From contig SVRU01000062.1 of NCBI GenBank assembly GCA_015064665.1, forward strand, positions 1 through 16,052: a stretch of 16,052 bases of DNA, read 5' to 3'. Source of the stretch: Oscillospiraceae bacterium (GTDB lineage Bacteria; Bacillota_A; Clostridia; Oscillospirales; CAG-272). Shown here piece after piece: positions 1-6,848 of the stretch. The notes under the pieces are model-generated. The model was not told the DNA's origin and made no database searches. It saw only the letters and a list, made by a program, of their open reading frames with translations. Position 1 is the stretch's first letter. Each line of letters opens with the position of its first letter. The position numbers and the translations under genes are program-made.

Positions 1-70
1 CCCGCAACAGGAATCGAACCTGTAACTACCCCTTAGGAGGGGGTTATTATATCCATTTAACTATGCAGGC
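1..70 (-). tRNA. tRNA-Arg (anticodon CCT), 3' end cut by window start
   Basis: Read on the minus strand from 70 to 1, the sequence folds as a tRNA. It has acceptor GCCTGCA, a D-arm with GTTA/TAAT stem, anticodon stem ACCCC/GGGGT around loop CTCCTAA (anticodon CCT, which decodes AGG), and a T-arm ACAGG-TTCGATT-CCTGT. The 3' acceptor strand TGCGGG pairs with the 5' strand. Only the last acceptor base, the discriminator and any CCA lie outside the window. The anticodon-arm part is duplicated at 210-231. Confidence 0.93.
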
Positions 71-97
71 GTGCTATTTAATTGTGATTTTCGCTCG

Positions 98-119
98 GGT
101 GTACAAAAGGTGTACAAAA
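98..119. repeat. Tandem 11-bp direct repeat GGTGTACAAAA x2
   Basis: Two exact, abutting copies of GGTGTACAAAA lie just 5' of the tRNA-Arg gene. Tyrosine integrases bind short direct repeats (arm-type sites) beside their core site, so an integrase arm site is one possible reading. This rests on position and repeat form only. Confidence 0.5.
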
Positions 120-209
120 CTGCACTTTTGAGGTTTAGGACACAAAATCCTTATAGAGTTTGAGTCTATCCCGATGGGCTTCGTGTCTATCTTCTCGGAT
201 ATACGCACT

Positions 210-231
210 CCTTAGGAGTGGGTTATTATAT
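210..231. repeat. Partial copy of the tRNA-Arg anticodon/D-arm region
   Basis: These 22 bases match 31-52 (inside tRNA-Arg) at 21 of 22 positions. The copy covers the anticodon, the 5' side of the anticodon stem and the 3' side of the D-arm. The flanks do not fold into a tRNA: no T-arm TTCGA motif lies at the right distance and there is no matching acceptor. It is therefore not a second working tRNA. A duplicated anticodon-loop segment is typical of integration next to tRNA genes; a decayed tandem tRNA copy is the alternative. Confidence 0.6.
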
Positions 232-306
232 TCCGCAGCCGTCGCATTTCTTCGGCAACGATTAGTATATCATATATTTTTATAAATGTCAATGAATTTC
301 GGTTAA

Positions 307-330
307 ACTTTTGTTGTAACTTTTGTTGTA
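307..330. repeat. Tandem 12-bp direct repeat ACTTTTGTTGTA x2
   Basis: Two exact, abutting copies of ACTTTTGTTGTA are followed by a partial third (CTTTTT). The repeat lies about 75 bases from the tRNA-arm copy, on the side away from the tRNA. It could be an arm-type integrase site or the 3' remnant of a lost reading frame; neither can be settled from this window. Confidence 0.5.
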
Positions 331-395
331 CTTTTTCGGCAATTTAATTGCGCGGTTTTTTATCAAATTATTGCATAATATTTTATTCAAAAGGC

Positions 396-425
396 TTGAC
401 TTTGCCTCGTGTAAAATGGTATTAT
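396..425 (+). promoter_or_regulatory. Sigma-A promoter of the five-gene paralog operon
   Basis: A -35 box TTGACT (396-401) and a -10 box TATTAT (420-425) are separated by 18 bases, with an extended -10 TGG directly before the -10. Transcription would start near 432, giving a leader of about 35 bases to the ATG at 466. No other good promoter is visible before genes 2-5, so this one probably serves all five. Confidence 0.7.
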
Positions 426-439
426 TACTTTGTAATAAT
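421..439. promoter_or_regulatory. Candidate operator: inverted repeat over -10/+1
   Basis: Perfect 8-bp arms ATTATTAC and GTAATAAT flank TTT. The repeat covers most of the -10 box and the expected transcription start, where a repressor dimer would block initiation. No regulator gene is present in the window. The sequence is AT-rich, so chance is a real alternative. Confidence 0.4.
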
Positions 440-465
440 TTTTTGTAATCAAGGGAGCTTTTAAT

Positions 466-1647
466 ATGGAAAAATTTGTGAAAATTCCGAAAGCCTGGGT
501 GCTTGAGTTTGACGATGTGGGCTGGGATAACGGACGCGACCTCAGACTTCAGAAAAAGGCGTCGCGCTCGGGCCTTCCGCGCTATCACGCGCTTGAGGAT
601 TACGAGGTTTTAAAGCAAATCGGTGAAGCTTCGGGAATGGCGCTTAACGTTGCGCTTTGTCTTGCCGATTGGGATAAGGACAACGTATTGCGCGGATTCG
701 TCGGAGCGACTCATGACCCGTATAACTGGGACAGAGCCTCTGAGATGGATATGGAGGCTTTCGCAAAGTACCGCGACACGCTTGAAAGCACAGAATACGT
801 TGATTACTCGATTCACGGTCTTATGCACGGATTTTATGACGAAGAGGGAAAGCTCGTTCACGAGCGCGAGTATTTCGAGCTTACCACCGACGGCACGATG
901 AACAGCCTCGGACTTCGTTCGGTAGAGGATTTTAACAAGCGTCTTGACTGCTTCTTTAAAATATACGACTCTTGGGGCTTTAAGAAGCCGATAAAGGTGT
1001 TCATTTCTCCCTGTGGACTTGGTTTTGCTTCGCACGAGGAGCTTTCGCGCATTGCGGGTGAGCTTTATAAGAGAGGCGTGAGATACTGGACTAACGGCGG
1101 CTTCTATTTTGAGGAATCAATGAAGGTCATAAACGGTGTCGCGTGTGTCAAAAAGTCCGCTCCCGTTGATGAAGAGGGAAACAGACCCCAGATGCCCTGG
1201 GACGGATATGACATCGACCCTTCGACCTTTGCCGATTACGTAAATACAAACGCAGGCGGATGCGTTTTCGGACTTCACTGGACGAATCTGCTTCGTTTCA
1301 ATCCCAAGAAGAATCCCGAGCAGGTTGAACTTTGGACGAACTACGTAAAACGTCAGGGCGAGATTTTCGGTCTTCATAACGCGAAAAATATTACCGAGGC
1401 AATCAATCAGCATTTCTATTTTGAAAAAGCAAAGATGGAGATTTCCGACGGCGTATGCGATATCGACCTCACCGCGATTGAAAAGGAGCACGTCGATTGC
1501 CACAACAAGATGTTCTTTATCAGCTTTAAAAACGGCGTTGAGCCTAAATTCTGCGAGGGCGGTGAAATAGAGCTCTTCCGTGAAATGAAGGAATTCAAAA
1601 CCTATAAGGTAACGCATACCGATTGGAAGGTAAAAATAACGTTTTAA
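466..1647 (+). CDS. NodB-like (polysaccharide deacetylase fold) paralog 1
   Basis: Predicted metal-dependent hydrolase of 393 residues, first of five tandem paralogs. Motifs resemble the NodB/CE4 set in order: DD at 16-17 (motif 1), HGLMH with His117 and His121 (motif 2, HxxxH), SPCG with Cys183 (place of motif 3), and HWTN at 271-274 (His of the last motif). A family signature spans about 63-90: CLADWDKDN followed by THDPYNWDR. A conserved C-terminal segment (about 325-393) is rich in predicted strands and contains FFISFKNG and GGEIELF. There is no signal peptide or membrane segment, so the protein is probably cytoplasmic. The ATG is fixed by AAGGGAG (451-457) with 8 bases spacing and by the upstream promoter. 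The next gene starts 10 bases downstream. The substrate is unknown; an N- or O-deacetylase of a sugar or glycoconjugate is an inference from the motifs, since I recognise no characterised homolog. Confidence 0.7.
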   Translation: MEKFVKIPKAWVLEFDDVGWDNGRDLRLQKKASRSGLPRYHALEDYEVLKQIGEASGMALNVALCLADWDKDNVLRGFVGATHDPYNWDRASEMDMEAFAKYRDTLESTEYVDYSIHGLMHGFYDEEGKLVHEREYFELTTDGTMNSLGLRSVEDFNKRLDCFFKIYDSWGFKKPIKVFISPCGLGFASHEELSRIAGELYKRGVRYWTNGGFYFEESMKVINGVACVKKSAPVDEEGNRPQMPWDGYDIDPSTFADYVNTNAGGCVFGLHWTNLLRFNPKKNPEQVELWTNYVKRQGEIFGLHNAKNITEAINQHFYFEKAKMEISDGVCDIDLTAIEKEHVDCHNKMFFISFKNGVEPKFCEGGEIELFREMKEFKTYKVTHTDWKVKITF

Positions 1648-1657
1648 AGAGGAAGTT

Positions 1658-2827
1658 ATGCTTGATAAAATAATTATTCCCACCGCCCTGCAGCTGACTA
1701 TCGACGATCTTGCCTGGCACGACGGAAGGGATCTTCGAGCTGCTAAGAAGGCTTCGCGCTCTGGTATTCCGCGCGACCATGCGGTTGAAGACTATAAAAT
1801 AGTAAACGAGCTCGGTAAAGCAATAAATCAGAAAATACTCGGTAAGCTTTGCCTTGGCGATTGGGATAAGGACAATGTTTTGCGCGGTGAGGTCGGAGTT
1901 ACGCATAATCCGTATAACTGGGACAGAGCCTCCGAGATGGATATGGAGTATACAAAGGCGTGCTTTGAGGCTCTTGAATCGTCGGAATACATAGATTACG
2001 CAGTCCATTCGACCCTGCACGGCAGGTATGATGAAAACGGTAAGCTTGTTTCGGAATGTGAGTACTACGAGCCTGACCCGGAAAACCCCGGCAGCTACCG
2101 ACCTATGCCAATCGAGGAATGCAAAAGAAGGCTTGACCTTTTCTTCAAAATTTACAATTCGTGGGGCTTTAAAAAGCCTCTTCGGGTATTCGGCTTTCCT
2201 TGCGGTATGCCAAAGGACGTCGCGCCCGAAAAGCTTGCGCTGCTTAATGCCGAGCTTTACAAGCGCGGAGTGCGTTTCTGCCATACGTTCTGGGCAAATC
2301 ACAGAGAGCCCGACGAGCTTTTCATGCCTGTGCGCTACGTGGGAAGATGTCAGGATGCTCCGAAATTTCCGTGGGAGGCGTATGACGTTGACCCGCGCTA
2401 CGCGGCTGACTTTATGACACCCGGTCAGAAAAACATCTGGGGCACTGTTATTTGGCATTGGACCAATTTCCTGAGATACAATCCCGAAAACAATTTGGAA
2501 AATCTTCCGAAGTGGATCGAGTGGATAAACAAGCAGGCTGAAATATTCGGCTGTATGATATCCCGTGATTTCATATTTTCGGCAAATCAGCAGCTTTATC
2601 ACTCATTTGCCGAGCTGAAGGAGGAGGGAGGCGCGGTTGTGATCGACCTCTCCTACATAGCTTCAAAAAAGCTTGAAGAGCATAAAAAGGAATTTTATAT
2701 AAGCTTCAAAAACGGTGTTGAACCGAAATCCTGCGAGGGCGGCGAGATAACTCTTTATGAGGAAAAAAAGGAATTTAAGACCTATAAGATAACGCACGAA
2801 AGCGACAGGATTGTTATAAAAATATAA
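1658..2827 (+). CDS. NodB-like (polysaccharide deacetylase fold) paralog 2
   Basis: Second paralog, 389 residues. It has the clearest NodB motif of the set: HSTLH at 117-121 is the textbook H[ST]xxH zinc motif, where most sisters have HGxxH. DD lies at 16-17, FPCG around Cys182, and HWTN starts at His267. Its N-terminal signature reads DDLAWHDGRD, shared in form with paralog 6 (DDVMWHDGRD) and unlike the GWDNGRD of paralogs 1, 3, 4 and 5. THNPYNWDR and the C-terminal FYISFKNGVEPK block are present. The start follows AGAGGAAG directly after the previous stop (10-base gap), so the two genes are translated from one message. No export signal is seen. If any member has ordinary CE4-type chemistry, this one keeps the best residues for it. 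Confidence 0.7.
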   Translation: MLDKIIIPTALQLTIDDLAWHDGRDLRAAKKASRSGIPRDHAVEDYKIVNELGKAINQKILGKLCLGDWDKDNVLRGEVGVTHNPYNWDRASEMDMEYTKACFEALESSEYIDYAVHSTLHGRYDENGKLVSECEYYEPDPENPGSYRPMPIEECKRRLDLFFKIYNSWGFKKPLRVFGFPCGMPKDVAPEKLALLNAELYKRGVRFCHTFWANHREPDELFMPVRYVGRCQDAPKFPWEAYDVDPRYAADFMTPGQKNIWGTVIWHWTNFLRYNPENNLENLPKWIEWINKQAEIFGCMISRDFIFSANQQLYHSFAELKEEGGAVVIDLSYIASKKLEEHKKEFYISFKNGVEPKSCEGGEITLYEEKKEFKTYKITHESDRIVIKI

Positions 2828-2856
2828 GAAAATGTATAACTTGGGGTGAAAATACA

Positions 2857-4038
2857 ATGAAAAATGTAAAAATACCGGTTGCATTACAGTTTTGCTTTGA
2901 CGACGTGGGCTGGGATAACGGCAGAGACCTGAGACTTCGCGGTCAGGCTTCGCGCTCGGGTATTCCGCGCCGCCACGCAATCGAAGACTATAAAATGCTC
3001 CACGAATTCGGTAAGGCTCTCGGACAGAAAATCTGGGCTCCGCTCTGTCTTGCAGATTGGGACAAGGATAATCTTCTTCGCGGTCAAGTCGGTATAACTC
3101 ACAATCCTCACGGCTGGGACAGAAAGAGCGAGATAGACCTTGAATTTTGCGAAGAGGCTCGCGACATTCTTAATAATTCAGAGTATATTGAGCTTGTAAT
3201 ACACGGACTTCTCCACGGCGTATATGATGAGAATGGAAAACTTCTTCATGAGAGAGAATATTTTAAAATGATAGAGGTTGACGGCAAACAAAGAATGGTT
3301 ATCAGCTCAAACGAGGATTTTAATAACAGAATATGTCTTTTTTTCGAAATATACAATAGTTGGGGCTTTACGAAAAAAATCCGCTCGTTTGTTTCGCCCT
3401 GCGGCTTTGGACAGGCTGACGAGTGGATGATAGAGGACCTTGCGAAAAGGCTTCAAAATCTTGGAGTGAAATACTGGGCAAACAGCGGCTTTAAATTTGA
3501 CGGACCTATGGGGACTTACGCCGACGTTGCCGTTATGAAAAAAGGCGGCTCGTATAACGGAAAATACGGACCTATGCCCCCGTGGGAGGGCTACGACCTT
3601 GACCCCGATCTACTGATGCCTTTCGTGCATAAGGATAATTATGGTGGCACCAATATGGTCGGTATGCATTGGACGAACCTGTTAAGACTCAACCCCAAGC
3701 GCGATTTTGATCTTCTGCCCGATTGGATAAATTATTTCAACAGAGAAAGGGAAACCTTTGGCACGATGATTGCAAAGGACGTTGAGTTCTCTGTAACACA
3801 GCAGTTCTATAACCTTTATTCAAAGATTGATATAAACGACGGTAAGTGTATCGTTGACGTCAGCGAGGCTTGTGCAAAAAAGACCACACCCTGCAAGGAC
3901 GAGTTCTATATCAGCTTCACAAAGGATATTGCTCCTAAATCCTGCGCGGGCGGAGAAATCTCACTTTACGAGGAGCACAAGGCGTTCAATACATATAAGG
4001 TAGTTCATACCGCAAACAAGATTGAAGTATCACTTTAA
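2857..4038 (+). CDS. NodB-like (polysaccharide deacetylase fold) paralog 3
   Basis: Third paralog, 393 residues. It has DD at 15-16, HGLLH at 116-120, SPCGFG in the middle, and HWTN from His271. The CLADWDKDN and THNPHGWDR signature and the C-terminal FYISF and GGEISLYEEH blocks are intact. It belongs to the GWDNGRD subgroup with paralogs 1, 4 and 5. The start ATG follows GGGGTGA at about 2842-2848, and the gap to paralog 2 is 29 bases. The last 100 bases or so are very similar at DNA level to those of paralogs 4 and 5, which points to recent duplication or gene conversion. No signal peptide is seen; the substrate is unknown. Confidence 0.7.
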   Translation: MKNVKIPVALQFCFDDVGWDNGRDLRLRGQASRSGIPRRHAIEDYKMLHEFGKALGQKIWAPLCLADWDKDNLLRGQVGITHNPHGWDRKSEIDLEFCEEARDILNNSEYIELVIHGLLHGVYDENGKLLHEREYFKMIEVDGKQRMVISSNEDFNNRICLFFEIYNSWGFTKKIRSFVSPCGFGQADEWMIEDLAKRLQNLGVKYWANSGFKFDGPMGTYADVAVMKKGGSYNGKYGPMPPWEGYDLDPDLLMPFVHKDNYGGTNMVGMHWTNLLRLNPKRDFDLLPDWINYFNRERETFGTMIAKDVEFSVTQQFYNLYSKIDINDGKCIVDVSEACAKKTTPCKDEFYISFTKDIAPKSCAGGEISLYEEHKAFNTYKVVHTANKIEVSL

Positions 4039-4056
4039 TTTTATTAGGATTTTACT

Positions 4057-5211
4057 ATGGAAAATATAAAAATACCGGTTGCCACGGTTCTTGAAATGGA
4101 CGACGTGGGGTGGGATAACGGACGTGACCTCAGACTTATCGGTCAGGCGTCCCGTTCCGGACTTCCGCGCTACCACGCACTTGAGGATTATGAATTTTTA
4201 AATCAACTTTCCGAGGCTACGGGCAGCAATATTGCGGTCGCGCTTTGTCTTGGCGACTGGGATAAGGAAAACTTTCTGCGCGGTGAGGTTGGTGTAACCC
4301 ACGACCCGAACGGTTGGGACAGAAAGAGCGAAATAGATCTCAAAAAGTTTACACGCTACCGCGATACTCTTGAAAAAGGGCACGTTGACTATATGGTTCA
4401 CGGCATTCTCCACGGCAGATATACCGCCGAGGGTAAGTGCATAAACGAGCACGAGTGGTACGAGTATGACGGTCGGTATGGTGAGGGGAAGGAACGCTTT
4501 TCCGAAGAGGATTTTCGTCACCGTCTCGACCTCTTCTTCAAAATATACGATTCATGGGGGTTCAAGCAGAAGATTCGCGGATTCGTCGTTCCGTGCTCGC
4601 TTCCGTGGTCGGAGGACGTACAGCGAAGAATGTGCAAAATTTTACGTGAATACGGAATAATATACTGGGCGGATAACTTTAAATTTCCCGAAACACTCAG
4701 AGTTATGGAGGGGGTTGCCTGCTTCAAATGGGGACACAACGGCGGAAAAATTCCGTGGGATGCATACGATTTTGACCCCTCTGTACTAGGAGATATTTAT
4801 GCCGACGACGCAGAGGAAAATTCATGTCTGCGCGGTACGCACTGGACGAATTTCTTAAGATTCAACCCCGAAAACAATAAGAAAAACGTTGCTCACTGGG
4901 CTGAATACTATAAGATTCAGTCTGAGGTGTTTGGCGGAGCTATGGCAAATAATCTTGCCGAGGGTGTAAATCAGCTCTTTTATCACGAATTTACTAAGAT
5001 GAGCTTTGACGGAAATTCTGTTGTTCTTGATTTCTCCGAGGTGGAAAAAGAGAAGCTTGAATGTCACAAAAACGAGCTTCTTGTAAGCTTTAAAAAGGGG
5101 ATTACACCAAAATCCTGCGCGGGCGGAGAAATCTCGCTTTACGAGGAGCATAAAGAATTCAATACATACAAAATAGTTCACACGGCTAGCCGTGTAACAA
5201 TAAAAAATTGA
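4057..5211 (+). CDS. NodB-like (polysaccharide deacetylase fold) paralog 4
   Basis: Fourth paralog and the shortest at 384 residues, owing mainly to a shorter stretch between the HxxxH motif and the HWTN motif. DD lies at 15-16, HGILH at 115-119, VPCSLP replaces the usual PCG in the motif-3 position (Ser for Gly), and HWTN starts at His262. The CLGDWDKEN and THDPNGWDR signature is kept. The start follows TTAGGA with an 18-base gap to paralog 3. The gene ends 17 bases before the preferred GTG of paralog 5. No export signal is seen; a cytoplasmic hydrolase role is inferred from motifs only. Confidence 0.7.
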   Translation: MENIKIPVATVLEMDDVGWDNGRDLRLIGQASRSGLPRYHALEDYEFLNQLSEATGSNIAVALCLGDWDKENFLRGEVGVTHDPNGWDRKSEIDLKKFTRYRDTLEKGHVDYMVHGILHGRYTAEGKCINEHEWYEYDGRYGEGKERFSEEDFRHRLDLFFKIYDSWGFKQKIRGFVVPCSLPWSEDVQRRMCKILREYGIIYWADNFKFPETLRVMEGVACFKWGHNGGKIPWDAYDFDPSVLGDIYADDAEENSCLRGTHWTNFLRFNPENNKKNVAHWAEYYKIQSEVFGGAMANNLAEGVNQLFYHEFTKMSFDGNSVVLDFSEVEKEKLECHKNELLVSFKKGITPKSCAGGEISLYEEHKEFNTYKIVHTASRVTIKN

Positions 5212-5228
5212 TTTTAGGAGAATTAATT

Positions 5229-6410
5229 GTGAATGATACGGTGAAAATTCCGCTTGCGGGCATACTTCAGCTTGACGACGTAGGTTGGGATAACGGAAGA
5301 GATTTAAGACTAAGGGGTCAGGCATCTCGCTCCGGACTTCCGCGTTTCCATGCGCTTGAGGACTATCAGGTGCTTCACGAAATAGGAAAGGCAATGAATT
5401 CAAGCGTTTTCGTTGCTCTTTGCCTTGGCGATTGGGATAAGGATAATATTCTCCGTAACGTTACGGGCGCGACACACGACCCGAAAGGCTGGGACAGAGC
5501 GAGTGATATTGATATCGCCAAATGCGAAAAATACCGCGACGTGCTTGAGGATTCAGAGTATATCGACTATTCGATTCACGGACTTCTTCACGGCAATTAC
5601 GACAAGGACGGAAAGCTCATAAACGAGGCGGAGGGCTTTAATATAAAACGCCTTGAGGACGGAAGCTATGAAAAGACGCTCGTATCCGACGAGTATTTCA
5701 ACGAGCATCTTGACGCCTTTATGAAGCTTTACGAAACATGGGGCTTCAAACAGCCCTTGACCACCTATATAGCCCCCTGCGGAATGGGTGGAATAAAAGA
5801 GGAGGAATTTGCTCATATTTGCAAGCTGCTTTACGACAGGGGAATAAGATATTGGACGAATTCCGGATTGCCGTTTGACGCACCTTTGAAGGTTTATAAC
5901 GGAGTGGCTTGCGTAAAGCAAACAGCCGAGTCTTTAAAAGGCTTCGCTGCTCCGTGGGATAGCTATGACGTTGACCCCGAAACCTTCCCTCAGTTCCTGC
6001 TTGAAGAGAAGAAGCACAATTCGGCGCTTCTCGCGCTTCACTGGACGAACGTGCTGCGCTTTAATCCCAAGAAAAATTTTGAGCAGGTTGAACCTTGGGT
6101 AAATTACTTTAAGGCGCAAAACGAGGTGTTCGGCTACATGACCGCGCGCAACTTTGAAAAGAGTGTAAATCAGCTTTTCTATTTCTGGTATGCCGATATG
6201 ACGCTTGACGGCAATAAATGCATAATCGACCTTACCGAAATGGATAAGAACAAGATTGACAGACATGAAAACCTCTTCTATATAAGCTTTAAAAAAGGCA
6301 TAGAGCCGAAATCAATCTCCGGCGGAGAGATCTCGCTTTACGAGGAGCACCGCGAGTTCAATACCTACAAAATAACTCACACGGGCACCCGTGTCGAGAT
6401 TTCTTTCTGA
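5229..6410 (+). CDS. NodB-like (polysaccharide deacetylase fold) paralog 5
   Basis: Fifth and last gene of the operon, 393 residues from a GTG start. The GTG at 5229 is preferred because AGGAG (5216-5220) lies 8 bases upstream. It also makes the protein align with its sisters from the first residues (KIP then DD at 16-17) and gives the same 393-residue length as paralogs 1 and 3. An in-frame TTG at 5208 would add seven residues but would overlap the previous stop with no ribosome binding site. HGLLH is at 117-121, APCGMG in the motif-3 position, and HWTN from His271. The THDPKGWDR signature is present. The C-terminus reads KSISGGE where the sisters have K[SF]C[AE]GGE, so the tail cysteine is lost. 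A strong hairpin terminator follows within 30 bases. Confidence 0.7.
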   Translation: MNDTVKIPLAGILQLDDVGWDNGRDLRLRGQASRSGLPRFHALEDYQVLHEIGKAMNSSVFVALCLGDWDKDNILRNVTGATHDPKGWDRASDIDIAKCEKYRDVLEDSEYIDYSIHGLLHGNYDKDGKLINEAEGFNIKRLEDGSYEKTLVSDEYFNEHLDAFMKLYETWGFKQPLTTYIAPCGMGGIKEEEFAHICKLLYDRGIRYWTNSGLPFDAPLKVYNGVACVKQTAESLKGFAAPWDSYDVDPETFPQFLLEEKKHNSALLALHWTNVLRFNPKKNFEQVEPWVNYFKAQNEVFGYMTARNFEKSVNQLFYFWYADMTLDGNKCIIDLTEMDKNKIDRHENLFYISFKKGIEPKSISGGEISLYEEHREFNTYKITHTGTRVEISF

Positions 6411-6435
6411 TAAAAAACAATCCGAACAACAAAAG

Positions 6436-6466
6436 ACACCCCGACAGATTTTTTCTGTCGGGGTGT
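6436..6466 (+). terminator. Hairpin terminator closing the five-gene operon
   Basis: A perfect 13-bp stem (ACACCCCGACAGA and its complement) surrounds a TTTTT loop, 25 bases after the stop codon of paralog 5. The 3' T-tract is short on the plus strand. An A-rich stretch on the left (CAACAAAAG) gives a T-rich tail on the minus strand, so it may work in both directions. Confidence 0.75.
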
Positions 6467-6486
6467 TTGAAATTTAAAGTATATCC

Positions 6487-6830
6487 CTAATCTTCCGTAT
6501 ATAATTCGTCTTAATACCAATTAATTGGAGTTTCGTAAATATATCTTATATGTTCCTCGTAGTATTGACGGTTGCGAATAATATGGTCATAGGCGCGGGC
6601 TTGCCAAATGTTTTCTCCATATTCCTTGTTGCAAAATCGTTTAAACGTAGAAACAATTACGAGAACGCGCTATTTGCTCGATTATTACTTGTAGGGACAG
6701 GCATCTCTACGATACAAGAGAGGATGAATTGCCTATTTTGCGTACAAAAAACTCCCGAACTGTTGTAATCAAAACTCTGTAATCTCGGAGTTTTTCGACT
6801 TGCTAATTCTTTATCTCTATTCATTTTCAT
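6487..6830 (-). pseudogene. Decayed REP-associated (RAYT, IS200-like Y1) transposase
   Basis: The minus strand from 6830 reads MNRDKELASRKTPRLQSFDY and then SSGVF-CTQNRQFILS, the usual N-terminus of RAYT transposases, up to a stop at 6657-6659. A different frame (about 6650 down) reads STFKRFCNKEYGENIWQ, then DHIIRN and YIYETPINWY, the usual C-terminus, with an in-frame TAA at 6511-6513 before the old end (DELYTED) at 6487. Members of the family are roughly 170-200 residues; about 115 codons remain. The middle, with the HUH metal-binding motif, is deleted, the YFVT segment before CTQN is missing, and a frameshift separates the halves. The copy cannot be active. It sits between the paralog operon and the sialidase-fold gene and marks past mobility or rearrangement here. 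Confidence 0.8.
6691..6710. repeat. REP-like hairpin inside the transposase remnant
   Basis: GTAGGGA-CAGGCA-TCTCTAC forms a 7-bp stem (one G-T pair) with a six-base loop. RAYT transposases act on REP-type palindromes, and a REP-like hairpin within or beside the gene is common. On the minus strand it lies in the frame of the N-terminal remnant. Confidence 0.45.
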
Positions 6831-6848
6831 CACCGGTGCGCTTGCAAT

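Larger units (their letters stand above)
71..465. other. Gene-free stretch between tRNA-Arg and the first operon
   Basis: I see no credible coding region here. The stretch holds an 11-bp tandem repeat (98-119), a copy of part of the tRNA anticodon arm (210-231), a 12-bp tandem repeat (307-330), and the promoter, inverted repeat and ribosome binding site (AAGGGAG, 451-457) of the first gene. The short reverse ORF over 289-588 is an antisense shadow of the first gene plus AT-rich leader. The left two thirds look like leftover attachment-site DNA of an integrative element. Confidence 0.6.

Noticed and set aside
200..270. Second complete tRNA on the minus strand
   Set aside because: Only the anticodon/D-arm segment matches. 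There is no T-arm and no pairing acceptor stem.
5208..5228. TTG start adding seven residues to paralog 5
   Set aside because: It overlaps the stop of paralog 4 and has no ribosome binding site, whereas the GTG at 5229 has AGGAG at the right distance and aligns with the sister proteins.
466..6410. Phase-variation or CRISPR-like repeat array
   Set aside because: The repeats are whole genes about 1.2 kb long with diverged middles. No short spaced repeats, invertible sites or recombinase genes are visible.
6550..6768. Small plus-strand ORF of 72 residues
   Set aside because: It is antisense to the recognisable RAYT remnant and has no ribosome binding site.
6746..6795. Hairpin (AAAAACTCCCGA / TCGGAGTTTTT) that could terminate the minus-strand sialidase-fold gene
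   Set aside because: It has a bulge and a long loop and falls inside the coding remnant of the RAYT N-terminus (KTPRLQ...SSGVF), so its sequence is explained by the old gene. A terminator role is possible but not supported enough to list.
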